Shown here one piece after another: positions 36,719 to 45,394 of a stretch of 64,000 nt of DNA. Numbering within the stretch: position 1 is the first letter of the stretch; each line of letters starts with the position of its first letter. The notes beneath the pieces are model-generated. The model saw only the letters and a program-made list of their open reading frames with translations, was not told where the DNA came from and ran no database searches. The position numbers and the translations under genes are program-made. This DNA is from Herbidospora yilanensis (GTDB lineage Bacteria; Actinomycetota; Actinomycetes; Streptosporangiales; Streptosporangiaceae): positions 40,006 through 104,005 of the forward strand of contig NZ_BBXE01000027.1 in assembly GCF_001570565.1 (NCBI RefSeq), written 5' to 3'.

Positions 36719-37200
36719 TGAAGTGGAAGAACCCGGAGCTGCTGCTCGCGGGGGCCGTGCTGGCCCTCGGCGTGTTCGTCATCGTCGGCACCGCCGACGT
36801 GACGGCGGCGGCCTCGACGCTCGGGCTGGGACCGCGGTTCTTCCCGGTCATCGTCGGCTCCGCCATGATCGCGACCGGCGTGTTCTATGTGGCCGACGTG
36901 CTGCGCGGCGGTCAGGGCGACCCCGAGGAGAGCGAGGACGTCGACCCGTCGGCGACCTCCGACAAGAGGTCGGTCGCACTGATCAGCGTGATCTTCCTGG
37001 CGTTCGCCGTGTCGGTCGACCTGCTGGGCTGGATCATCGCCGGCGCGCTGCTGTTCTTCGGGGTGTCGTGGGTGCTCGGGGCCGAGAACCGGCTCCGGGC
37101 CGGGGCGCTGGCGATCGTGCTGGCCGTGGCGTCCTACCTGGCCTTCGTGAAGGGTCTCGGCGTCACGCTGCCCGGCGGGCCGCTGGAGGGGCTGATCTGA
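36718..37200 (+). CDS. tctB: Tripartite tricarboxylate transporter small membrane subunit
   Basis: This 160-residue membrane protein has four helices in the TctB pattern: a first helix ([17 protein letters not shown]), [22 protein letters not shown], an acidic cytoplasmic loop ([12 protein letters not shown]) and a final hydrophobic pair. TctB is poorly conserved and pairs with TctA. It sits between tctC and tctA in a tightly packed operon. Confidence 0.9.
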   Translation: MKWKNPELLLAGAVLALGVFVIVGTADVTAAASTLGLGPRFFPVIVGSAMIATGVFYVADVLRGGQGDPEESEDVDPSATSDKRSVALISVIFLAFAVSVDLLGWIIAGALLFFGVSWVLGAENRLRAGALAIVLAVASYLAFVKGLGVTLPGGPLEGLI

Positions 37201-37201
37201 G

Positions 37202-38701
<1,500 letters not shown>

Positions 38702-38703
38702 TT

Positions 38704-38721
38704 TCCACAGGCTGTGGATAA
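38704..38721 (-). other. Small palindrome containing a perfect DnaA-box sequence
   Basis: TCCACAG (38704-38710) and CTGTGGA (38712-38718) are perfect arms around one G, just after the tctA stop. On the minus strand the right half reads TTATCCACA (38721-38713), identical to the DnaA-box consensus. A cluster of such boxes would mark an origin; here only one perfect copy and loose partial matches are seen, so it may be a chance site, a titration site or a weak terminator. Confidence 0.45.
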
Positions 38722-38835
38722 CAATCGCGTCCACAAGATGCGACCGGCCGACGGGAAACTGTCAGCCGGTCGGGAGAACCTGGTCCCGCCCCCGGGTGGG
38801 TGGGCCACCGATCTCCGGGCGTCCGCTGCGTTCGG

Positions 38836-39780
38836 TCACGCCAGTGGGCGCACCGGATGTGATGCGACGGCGTGGCAGGCGCCGAAACCCTCGGCCCTGG
38901 CCACGATGCGGCCGTTCGTGACCCGGACGGCCGTCTCCGTCGTACTCACGCCCTCGGGCCCGTAGACCACCCGCAACGGCGGCGCGGCCTTGAGGGGCTC
39001 CAGGCAGTTCAGGGTGTCGCCGATGACGAGTTCGGCCAGCAGCGCCAGTTCCTCGCCGGCCGCCACGATCATCGTCACGTCGTCCGACGTGGCCCTCAGC
39101 GCCTCTTCGACGGCCGGCGCGCGATGGGGCGCGAGGGTGACCACGACGCCGTCGGGCAGGTCGCCGGCCGGTTCGTCGACCACGTCGACCTTCGCCGCGA
39201 AGGCCAGGTGGGGCGGCGGCCAGGAGTCGTCGAGGTCGAGGGCGGCGAGGTGTTCGCAGGCCCGGACCACGTCGAAGAGGTCGGCGAAGCCGCTGAACTG
39301 GCCGGCGCCGTGGAGGATCGTGAGGGCCTGCTCTGCGACGCGGACCTGCCGGCCCGCGCCGGGGTCGAGGCGTTCGAGGGTCAGGCCGAGCAGGATCGCG
39401 CTCAGCTTCACGAGCTGGGCGAACGGCTTGCGGGTCGCCTCGTCGGCCATGACCTCGGGCAGCAGGTCGCGGCCCAGCCAGGGCTCGGAGCTGATCGGCA
39501 CCCCGGCCAGCCAGGCGCGGGCGAACTCGTGGAGGGCCTCGGCCCGGGTGGTCGCGGGCACGGCGGTCACGGCGGGCCGCCCGGCGGCCAGCACCGCGAA
39601 GTAGAGTGCCCGTTTGCCGGGGAAGTTGGAGTAGACCGCGCCCCGGGTGAGCTCGGCCCGCTCGGCGATGTTGTCGATCTTCGTGTCGCGGAAGCCGTAC
39701 AGGAGGAATTCGGCGCGCGCGGCGGCGAGCACCTTCTCGCGGGTGAGCCGCTGGTGCTCCACACGGGACAACCGAGCCAT
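38836..39780 (-). CDS. TetR-family regulator
   Basis: This 314-residue protein has an N-terminal TetR helix-turn-helix (about 10-55; REKVLAAARAEFLLYGFRDTKIDNIAERAELTRGAVYSNFPGKRALYFAVL) and an unusually long effector-binding part, about 100 residues more than typical TetR proteins. The extra C-terminal portion (VVVTLAPHRAPAVEEAL, DVTMIVAAGEELALLAELVIGDT) may form a second ligand-binding unit. The ATG at 39780 has GGAGG four bases upstream and gives a standard N-terminus; a longer start at 39828 is unlikely. It is divergent from a cytochrome P450 gene, its likely target, with a small palindrome between. Confidence 0.87.
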   Translation of the reverse strand: MARLSRVEHQRLTREKVLAAARAEFLLYGFRDTKIDNIAERAELTRGAVYSNFPGKRALYFAVLAAGRPAVTAVPATTRAEALHEFARAWLAGVPISSEPWLGRDLLPEVMADEATRKPFAQLVKLSAILLGLTLERLDPGAGRQVRVAEQALTILHGAGQFSGFADLFDVVRACEHLAALDLDDSWPPPHLAFAAKVDVVDEPAGDLPDGVVVTLAPHRAPAVEEALRATSDDVTMIVAAGEELALLAELVIGDTLNCLEPLKAAPPLRVVYGPEGVSTTETAVRVTNGRIVARAEGFGACHAVASHPVRPLA

Positions 39781-39844
39781 TTCGCCTCCGCCTTGCCGGA
39801 CCGACACCGTCCAGGATAGCGTCGCCATCCAGATGTTCTCATCA

Positions 39845-39857
39845 TTTGAGTGTCAAA
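39845..39857. promoter_or_regulatory. Candidate TetR operator between regulator and P450
   Basis: TTTGA (39845-39849) and TCAAA (39853-39857) are perfect arms around GTG, 17 bases upstream of the P450 ATG. On the minus strand the site includes TTGACA, a consensus -35 for the TetR gene, so binding would block both promoters. An outer pair TCCAGATG/CATCTGGA (39828-39835 and 39860-39867) flanks it. Confidence 0.55.
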
Positions 39858-39873
39858 AGCATCTGGAGTGCTG

Positions 39874-41004
39874 ATGTACGAGATCGACCTCGCCGCCACC
39901 ATGGGCGACCCGTTCGGCGTCTACGGCCAGGCCAGGGAGGCGGGCCCGCTCGCCGTCCTCCGGATGCCCGGCGCCCCGGAATGGATGGTGGTCACCCGCT
40001 ACGACGACATCCGGGCGGCGCTGGCCGATCCGCGACTGGAGATCCGGCCGGAGAGCTTCATGCGTCCCGACGTGCCCGACGACTGTCTTCCGTACATGCG
40101 GACCATGAGCGAGATGAATGGGGCCGAGCACGCCCGCCTGCGCAAGGCCGTCGCCCCGGCCTTCACCCCGCGCCGGGCCGAGGCGTTCCGCGCCCGGATC
40201 ACCGAGATCGTCGGCCGCCTGCTCGGCCCGCTCGACGGCGAGACCGACCTCATCCCCGCCGTCACCCGCCCGCTGCCCATGGACGTCATCTGCGCCCTGG
40301 TCGGCGTCCCCGAGGAAGACCGCGAGCAGTGGCGCGCCTACGGCCGGGTCGTCGACACGCCCGGCGGACCCGGCTTCGCGGCGGCGATCCCGGACATCAT
40401 GGCCGGCGCGAAGGCGGCGGTGGCCCGGCGGCGCGCCGAGCCGGGCGACGACCTGCTGTCCGACCTGGCGGACTCGGAACTGACCGACCGGGAACTCGTG
40501 ACCCTGGTCTGGCATCTGGTCCTCGCCGGTCAGACCCCCACGAACCTCATCGCCAACGCCGTGCTGGCACTGCTCGCCCACCCGGGGCAACTGGCCGTGC
40601 TCCGCGAGCGCCCCGCCCTGATGCCCAGGGCGGTCGAGGAACTGACGCGGTTCTGCGGCCCGACGATGTTGTCGATCCCCCGGTACGCCCGCGAGCCCAT
40701 GGACGTGTGCGGGGCCGAGATCGCCGCCGGCACCCCGGTGACCTGCGCGCTCGTGGGCGGCAACCGCGACCCCCGGGTGTTCGACGACCCCGAGGAACTC
40801 GACGTCACCCGGGAACGCGCCCCCCACCTGGGCTTCGCGCACGGCCCGCACTTCTGCGTCGGCGCCTCGATCGCCCGGGTGACGACCCAGGTCGCGCTGA
40901 CCGAACTGCTCAAGCGCGACCTGGAACTCACCGCCGACCCGGCGACGCTGCGCACCCCCGACCCGGGCACCTACCGCCTGACCTCACTGCCGGTCCGGCT
41001 CTAA
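39874..41004 (+). CDS. Cytochrome P450
   Basis: This 376-residue soluble bacterial P450 has the I-helix oxygen-binding motif LVLAGQTPT, the K-helix ExxR in AVEELTRF, and the heme-thiolate loop FAHGPHFCVG with the proximal cysteine. It is short for the family (usually about 400) but all core motifs are present. It hydroxylates an unknown small molecule and needs a ferredoxin and reductase, neither of which is adjacent. GGAG lies about six bases before the ATG at 39874; a GTG at 39850 is the alternative. It is divergent from, and probably controlled by, the TetR protein. Confidence 0.92.
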   Translation: MYEIDLAATMGDPFGVYGQAREAGPLAVLRMPGAPEWMVVTRYDDIRAALADPRLEIRPESFMRPDVPDDCLPYMRTMSEMNGAEHARLRKAVAPAFTPRRAEAFRARITEIVGRLLGPLDGETDLIPAVTRPLPMDVICALVGVPEEDREQWRAYGRVVDTPGGPGFAAAIPDIMAGAKAAVARRRAEPGDDLLSDLADSELTDRELVTLVWHLVLAGQTPTNLIANAVLALLAHPGQLAVLRERPALMPRAVEELTRFCGPTMLSIPRYAREPMDVCGAEIAAGTPVTCALVGGNRDPRVFDDPEELDVTRERAPHLGFAHGPHFCVGASIARVTTQVALTELLKRDLELTADPATLRTPDPGTYRLTSLPVRL

Positions 41005-41285
41005 CGCCTGCGTTTCCCGCCGATGACGATGATCTTCTGCCTGCCGTTGCCGAAGATGGAGGCGACCGAGGCGTTGACGCTGTTGGACGAGCCGTTCACG
41101 TTGGCGAAGTTGCCGTTGTTCACGCCGTTCTTGAGATTGCGGTAATTGCCGCTGCTGTAACTGTTGCCGACGTTGGAGACGGCGCCGAGGTCTTTCGTGA
41201 CGTTGGTGATGCCGGCCGACGCGACCGGCCCCGGGCCGCCGCTCATCAGGGCCGGGACGATGACCAGCGTTGCGATGATCATCAT
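41001..41285 (-). CDS. Small secreted Asn/Gly/Ser-rich protein (paralogue 1)
   Basis: This 94-residue protein has a short hydrophobic N-terminus (IIATLVIVPALMSGG) that could be a signal peptide, then a region of NSGN-type repeats: GNSYSSGNYRN, NNGNFANVNGSSNSVN, and the end NGRQKIIVIGGKRRR. It aligns through these with the next upstream gene (paralogue 2), so the pair arose by duplication. The start at ATG 41285 overlaps the stop of paralogue 2. Such repeats may fold as a small beta-solenoid, but I know no family for it. The 3' end overlaps the P450 gene by four bases. Confidence 0.7.
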   Translation of the reverse strand: MMIIATLVIVPALMSGGPGPVASAGITNVTKDLGAVSNVGNSYSSGNYRNLKNGVNNGNFANVNGSSNSVNASVASIFGNGRQKIIVIGGKRRR

Positions 41286-41677
41286 TTGACCAGTCCCTCG
41301 ACCTTCGTCTTCTGCCGCCCGTTGGCGAGGTTCGCGCTGTTGGTGGAGTTGTTGCTGCTGTTCGACCCGTTGGCGTTGGAGAAGTTCCCGCTGTTCACCG
41401 GGTTCCCCTTGTTGTTGTAGTTCCCGCTGTCGACCGAGTTCCCGCTGGCGATGGGCCCGTTGACGCAGAGCGTCGGCGAATTGTCGACCGGTGAGTTGTA
41501 GTTGATCAGCCGGTTGCCGCAGACGAGGCTCGGCACCAGCCCGACCACCGTGCCGAGGTCGGCCCCGACGAGCCCCCCGAGCAGCGACCCCTCAGGGTCG
41601 GCATGGGCCGCGGGAGCGCTCAACGCCACCCCTCCGGCGGCCACGAGGGCCACGAGAGCCCGAAGCAAGAACCTCAT
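41282..41677 (-). CDS. Small secreted Asn/Gly/Ser-rich protein (paralogue 2)
   Basis: This protein of about 131 residues has a clear Sec signal (RFLLRALVALVAAGGVALSAPAAHA), then a short segment with two cysteines (VCGNRLINYNS, TLCVNG) and the same repeat block as paralogue 1: GNSVDSGNYNNKGNPVNSGN, FSNANGS, ending NLANGRQKTKVEGLVK. The shared order SGNY-N, GNF-N-NGS, NGRQK shows common descent. I place the start at ATG 41677, giving a normal signal peptide; 41707 is in frame but adds an atypical extension. It is presumably exported to the cell surface; the role is unknown. Confidence 0.72.
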   Translation of the reverse strand: MRFLLRALVALVAAGGVALSAPAAHADPEGSLLGGLVGADLGTVVGLVPSLVCGNRLINYNSPVDNSPTLCVNGPIASGNSVDSGNYNNKGNPVNSGNFSNANGSNSSNNSTNSANLANGRQKTKVEGLVK

Positions 41678-41737
41678 GGACCGGCACCATAGCGACCTCA
41701 CGATCACTCAGGGTGACGGGATGCGAGGATCATGTAC

Positions 41738-41895
41738 ATGTCCACCGCCGATCTTTACGACGAGCATGGCCTTCCACGGTCTGATCACGACGCTCCGCTG
41801 CCACGAGGACAACATGCTGCTCAAGTCGACCCTGCGGAACCCGGCGACGGCCAAAGCGACGACGACGGCATTCTCGTCACCACCACAGGAAGATG
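41738..41895 (+). pseudogene. Decayed remnant of an rraA-like gene
   Basis: Frame 1 from the ATG at 41738 reads MSTADLYDEHG, the typical opening of RraA-like proteins (ribonuclease E activity regulator/HMG aldolase fold). From 41769, the +1 frame reads AFHGLITTLRCHEDNMLLKSTL, which matches the next conserved RraA block (FxGxITTVRCHEDNxLxK). Frame 1 then resumes with EPGDG and ILVTT, resembling the following EPGDGxVLVV. An internal deletion, at least two frame changes and loss of everything downstream make this a relic. It runs into the start of the DinB gene. Confidence 0.55.
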
Positions 41896-41901
41896 ACCGA
41901 C

Positions 41902-42393
41902 ATGACCACTGACCGTGAACGCGCCGACCTCCTCGAATCCCTCGCCGCGCAACGCCGCCTCCTCCGCCGCGCCGTCGACGGCCTGACCGACGACCAGGCC
42001 CGCCTCCGCCCGACGGCGAGCGACCTGTGCCTCGGCGGCATCGTCAAACACCTCGCCCTGATGGAGGCGGCCTGGGCCCGCTTCGCGTCGGGCGGCGCCG
42101 AAGCGATGCAAGCCGTCCAGGTCGACTGGGCGAGCCAGTTCCGCATGGAGGAGGACGAGAACCTCGACGACCTCCTGGCCATCTGGGAGGGCACCGCCAC
42201 CGCGACCGACGACCTTGTCCGCACCCTCGACCTCGACCAGGTCCACGAGTTGCCCCGCGCACCGTGGTTCCCCCCGGGCGCGACCCGCTCGGCCCGACGC
42301 GCCTTCACCCACCTGATCGCCGAGATCGCCCAGCACGCGGGCCACGCCGACATCATCCGCGAGACCATCGACGGCCAGAAGACGATGGGCTGA
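41902..42393 (+). CDS. DinB-like (DUF664) protein
   Basis: This 163-residue protein is a DinB/YfiT-type four-helix bundle: RADLLESLAAQRRLLRRAVDGLTDDQA, LGGIVKHLALMEAAWARF (first metal-ligand histidine) and AFTHLIAEIAQHAGHADIIRETIDG (later histidines). The superfamily includes metal-dependent thiol S-transferases using mycothiol or bacillithiol; this branch is mostly uncharacterised. I choose the ATG at 41902 with AGGA about 11 bases upstream; an in-frame ATG at 41893 sits too close to it. It is followed by a hairpin terminator. Confidence 0.87.
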   Translation: MTTDRERADLLESLAAQRRLLRRAVDGLTDDQARLRPTASDLCLGGIVKHLALMEAAWARFASGGAEAMQAVQVDWASQFRMEEDENLDDLLAIWEGTATATDDLVRTLDLDQVHELPRAPWFPPGATRSARRAFTHLIAEIAQHAGHADIIRETIDGQKTMG

Positions 42394-42420
42394 CCCGGCG
42401 AGCCTCCGGCTCTCGCCGGG
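42394..42420 (+). terminator. Hairpin terminator after DinB-like gene
   Basis: CCCGGCGAG (42394-42402) and CTCGCCGGG (42412-42420) form a perfect 9-bp stem immediately after the DinB-like stop codon. Confidence 0.65.
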
Positions 42421-42444
42421 CGGCGCGGCAGAGCATTGACGACC

Positions 42445-42834
42445 ATGACATGGACACAGGCCGAGCTCACCGCCATCGGAGAGGCCGAGGAGCTTGAGAT
42501 CTCGCCCCAGCGGGCCGACGGCGGCTACGTCAAGCCCGTCACCGTCTGGGTCGTCCGGCACGGCGACGACCTCTACGTCCGCTCCTACAAAGGCGTGGAC
42601 GGCCGGTGGTTCCGCGCCGCGCGCCAGCGGGGCGAGGGGCACGTCACCGCCGGTGGTGTCAGCAAGGACGTCGGTTTCGTGCGGGAGGACGACTCGACGG
42701 TCAACGACGGGATCGATCTGGCGTACCGGACGAAGTATCGCGGCCAGGACGCCGCCTACGTCGACCCGATGGTCGCCGCCCCGGCGAAGGAGACGACCAT
42801 CCGGCTCGTGCCCCGTCAGGCGGCCACGCGGTAG
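42445..42834 (+). CDS. DUF2255 family protein
   Basis: This 129-residue protein has the DUF2255 pattern: LTAIGEAEELEISPQRADG, VTVWVVRHGDDLYVRSYKGVDGRWFRAA and the later VREDDSTVNDGIDLAYRTKY. The fold resembles nitroreductase/FMN-binding split-barrel families, but the function is not known. The start at ATG 42445 has only a weak ribosome binding site; a TTG at 42436 is in frame. Its end overlaps the convergent NlpC/P60 gene by 19 bases. Confidence 0.82.
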   Translation: MTWTQAELTAIGEAEELEISPQRADGGYVKPVTVWVVRHGDDLYVRSYKGVDGRWFRAARQRGEGHVTAGGVSKDVGFVREDDSTVNDGIDLAYRTKYRGQDAAYVDPMVAAPAKETTIRLVPRQAATR

Positions 42835-44105
42835 AAGCCGGGCAGGCGGTCTCTGCTCACGTCGATCGGGTCGACCCTGATCATCGTTCCGGTGCGCAGG
42901 GCGTTGATGACCTTGCCGTCGCCGATGAAGACGGCCACGTGGCGGGTGTCCGAGGGGCCGCGGCCGTAGAAGACGAGGTCTCCCGGGCGGCCCGTCGCCG
43001 ACCTGGTCAGCTTCCTGAGCTGGCCGTTGGTGTTCTCGCCGCCGAGGACGTCGCGGCCGAAGGCCAGGTGGTAGACCCAGCGGGCGAAGCCCGAGCAGTC
43101 GACGCCGAAGGTGACGTCGGCCCGGCACGGCAGCGGGCCGGTGTACCAGTTGCAGGTGCCGAACGACGGGCCGGGAGCCGAGCCGTGGCCGCCGCCCCAC
43201 GCGTAGGGGACGAAGCCGCCGGGCCAGCCCGGCACGGCCTGGCCGTCCTTGATCGCGGTGGCGATCTTCACGATCTCCGAGCCGGGGGTGGGCTCGGGCG
43301 GGACGCAGTCGGCGGCCGTCGTGACGGCGTTGCCCATGAAGCCGTCGGCGCCGAAGGTGAAGACCGCGCCGTCGCCCGCCGCGAGGGTGTAGCCGTCGGC
43401 GGTGGCCGCCGCGACGCCGATGATGGGCTTGGCCAGCCGCAGCGCGGCCGCGGAGCCGTGGAACGCGGCTCCGGCCAGGGTGAACACCGCGCCGTCCGCG
43501 CCCGCGAGGACCAGCCCGGCGCCCGCCGAGGTGGCGGAGACGATGGGCGCCTTCAGATTCGAGGGCTTCTTCGGCACGGCCGCCGCGTCCCCGTATCCCC
43601 AGACCGAGCCGTCGGCGGCGACGAGCCAGTAGCCCTTCCCCGACGCCGTGGCCACGATGTCGACGACCGCGTGTTCGCGGGCCGTGACGGTGCCGTCGGG
43701 GGCGACCACGGTGCCGTCGGCGGTGGTCAGCCACAGGCCGGTCTCGGTGCGGGTCGACCCGACGACCGGCGAGGTCAGCGCGGGTGTGGCGGTACGGGCG
43801 ACCTTCGCGTCGCCGTACGCCCAGACGGTGCCGTCGGCGGCGGCGAGCCAGTAGCCCTCCCCTGACGCGGTCGCCTCGATGGTGACCGCGGGCCGGCCGG
43901 GGGAGCCGAAGAGTTTCGCGGTGCCGTAGGCGTGCACGCGGCCGTCGCGGCCGGCCAGCCAGTAGCCGCCGTCGAGGGACGTGACGCCGGCGATCTCGCC
44001 TGGCGGGCACTCGTCGGGCGGGGCGGCGGCGTGGGCCGGGACCCCGACGAGCGTGGCGAGCAGCAGGACACAGGCGAGCACGATCCTTCGCATGAAGCGG
44101 AGCAT
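42816..44105 (-). CDS. Secreted NlpC/P60 endopeptidase with six propeller-like repeats
   Basis: This 429-residue protein has a signal peptide ending in PAHA, then six repeats of the type GYWLAAADGTVWAYGDAK spaced about 42 residues apart (about 35-285), probably a six-bladed beta-propeller. A C-terminal NlpC/P60 domain follows (about 300-429) with the catalytic cysteine in GVDCSGFARWVYH and histidine in DTRHVAVFIGDG. NlpC/P60 enzymes cut peptidoglycan stem peptides, usually between D-gamma-glutamyl and a diamino acid. The propeller may bind cell wall or proteins. The start at 44105 is preceded by GGTGATGG only; 44093 is an alternative. Confidence 0.86.
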   Translation of the reverse strand: MLRFMRRIVLACVLLLATLVGVPAHAAAPPDECPPGEIAGVTSLDGGYWLAGRDGRVHAYGTAKLFGSPGRPAVTIEATASGEGYWLAAADGTVWAYGDAKVARTATPALTSPVVGSTRTETGLWLTTADGTVVAPDGTVTAREHAVVDIVATASGKGYWLVAADGSVWGYGDAAAVPKKPSNLKAPIVSATSAGAGLVLAGADGAVFTLAGAAFHGSAAALRLAKPIIGVAAATADGYTLAAGDGAVFTFGADGFMGNAVTTAADCVPPEPTPGSEIVKIATAIKDGQAVPGWPGGFVPYAWGGGHGSAPGPSFGTCNWYTGPLPCRADVTFGVDCSGFARWVYHLAFGRDVLGGENTNGQLRKLTRSATGRPGDLVFYGRGPSDTRHVAVFIGDGKVINALRTGTMIRVDPIDVSRDRLPGFYRVAA

Positions 44106-44313
44106 GCCGGGCCATCACCGGCCTTAAGGGTCAACTGATGACGATTGGTATGACAGGGAACCGGGCGGACACGTCACGACGTCTGACCCGGAGCGCATAG
44201 GGCATGCCCGTCGGCTCGGCCCGGCAATCAGCGGAGGCGGCCACCGCGGCTGGTCGTCCATGGGGCTCAAGGCATAGGTTTCGGTTGAATCTTCAAGTCA
44301 CAAAGGAAGCCCC

Positions 44314-44688
44314 ATGAACATAGCCCTGTGGGTCGTCACGGCCCTCCTCACTCTCGCCTTCCTCGGCGCGGGCGCGATGAAGATCGGCCGGCCCAAGGAG
44401 GAACTGGCCAAGTCGGGCCTCCCGTGGACCGAGGACTTCTCGGCCGGGCAGGTCAAGGCGATCGGCGTGGTCGAGGGGCTGGGGGCGCTCGGGCTGGTGT
44501 TGCCGGGGGTGACCGGGATCGCGCCGGTCCTCGTCCCGATCGCGGCGACCGGGCTGGCCGTCGCCATGGCGGGCGCGGTGCTCGTCCATGTGCGCCGTAA
44601 GGAGTTGCCGGCCGCCGCTCCGGCGGCCGTGTTGCTGGTGCTGGCGGCGTTCGTCGCCTGGGGCCGCTTCGGCCCCTACCCGCTCTGA
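44314..44688 (+). CDS. DoxX-family membrane protein
   Basis: This 124-residue protein has four membrane helices and the DoxX pattern: VVTALLTLAFLGAGAMKIGRPKEELAKSG, VKAIGVVEGLGALGLVLPG, and a final helix ending WGRFGPYPL. DoxX proteins include quinone-linked subunits and regulators of redox stress; the small actinobacterial ones have no fixed function. GGAAG lies seven bases before the ATG. It overlaps the convergent PAP2 gene by 13 bases. Confidence 0.85.
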   Translation: MNIALWVVTALLTLAFLGAGAMKIGRPKEELAKSGLPWTEDFSAGQVKAIGVVEGLGALGLVLPGVTGIAPVLVPIAATGLAVAMAGAVLVHVRRKELPAAAPAAVLLVLAAFVAWGRFGPYPL

Positions 44689-45305
44689 GTCTCCCCCAGG
44701 CTGGGGACGGCCTCGCGGGACGCCCTGGGTCGAGGCCGCCCGCCGTCGAGGACGATGATCGACGACGCGGCCACCGCGATGACCGCCGCCAGCACGTCGG
44801 TGGGGTAGTGCACCCCGAGATAGACGCGGGCCAGCATCTGCCCCACCACGAGCACCACTCCGACCGCGATGACCCAGCGCCGCCCGACCAGCACCCAGGC
44901 GGCGACGGCGACGGCGGCCGTGAGGCAGACGTGTCCCGACGGGAAACTCGTGTCGCCCAGGTCGCCGAGCATCGAGAAGGCGGCCGGCGGCCGGGGCCGG
45001 TAGAACACGACCTTGAGCAGCGCCCCGAGTCCCCACCCGGCCAGCACCACCAGCAGCGCCCGCACCGCCAGGGGCGTCCGCACGACCAGCGTGTACACCG
45101 CCATGACCAGGGAGATGACGACCCCCGCCTCGGTGCCGAACCCGAGGTTCAGGAACAGGGCGACCCCGGTGAGGAACGGGTTCCGCACGTCCTGTACGAC
45201 CTGGGCCGCCGCCCAGTCGGCCGCGGTCCAGCCGGGGGTCTCCGCGACGAACCCGAGCACCGTCACGAGCACCAGCAGCGGCAGCCCGGCGACAATCCTG
45301 ATCAC
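44676..45305 (-). CDS. PAP2-type membrane phosphatase
   Basis: This 209-residue integral membrane protein carries the three PAP2 phosphatase motifs: KVVFYRPRP, SFPSGH and RVYLGVHYPTDV, with about six helices. It may dephosphorylate undecaprenyl pyrophosphate or a lipid phosphate at the outer face of the membrane. It is divergent from a sensor kinase with a palindrome between (45342-45360), so it may belong to that regulon. Confidence 0.9.
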   Translation of the reverse strand: MIRIVAGLPLLVLVTVLGFVAETPGWTAADWAAAQVVQDVRNPFLTGVALFLNLGFGTEAGVVISLVMAVYTLVVRTPLAVRALLVVLAGWGLGALLKVVFYRPRPPAAFSMLGDLGDTSFPSGHVCLTAAVAVAAWVLVGRRWVIAVGVVLVVGQMLARVYLGVHYPTDVLAAVIAVAASSIIVLDGGRPRPRASREAVPSLGETQSG

Positions 45306-45341
45306 CGTACAACGCTATGGAGCACCTGGTCAGCGGCCGAT

Positions 45342-45360
45342 GAGGGTTTGGTTAACCCTC
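45342..45360. promoter_or_regulatory. Palindrome between PAP2 phosphatase and sensor kinase
   Basis: GAGGGTT (45342-45348) and AACCCTC (45354-45360) are perfect 7-base arms around a 5-base spacer, 34 bases before the kinase start. A regulator-binding site for the divergent pair is likely, possibly that of the convergent OmpR-type regulator. Confidence 0.5.
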
Positions 45361-45394
45361 CGTTCACTTTCCAGGGAGCTGGGACGATACCGAC

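Noticed and set aside
38704-38760. Possible chromosome origin because of a DnaA box
   Set aside because: Only one perfect box is seen, and dnaA, dnaN and rpmH genes are not nearby.
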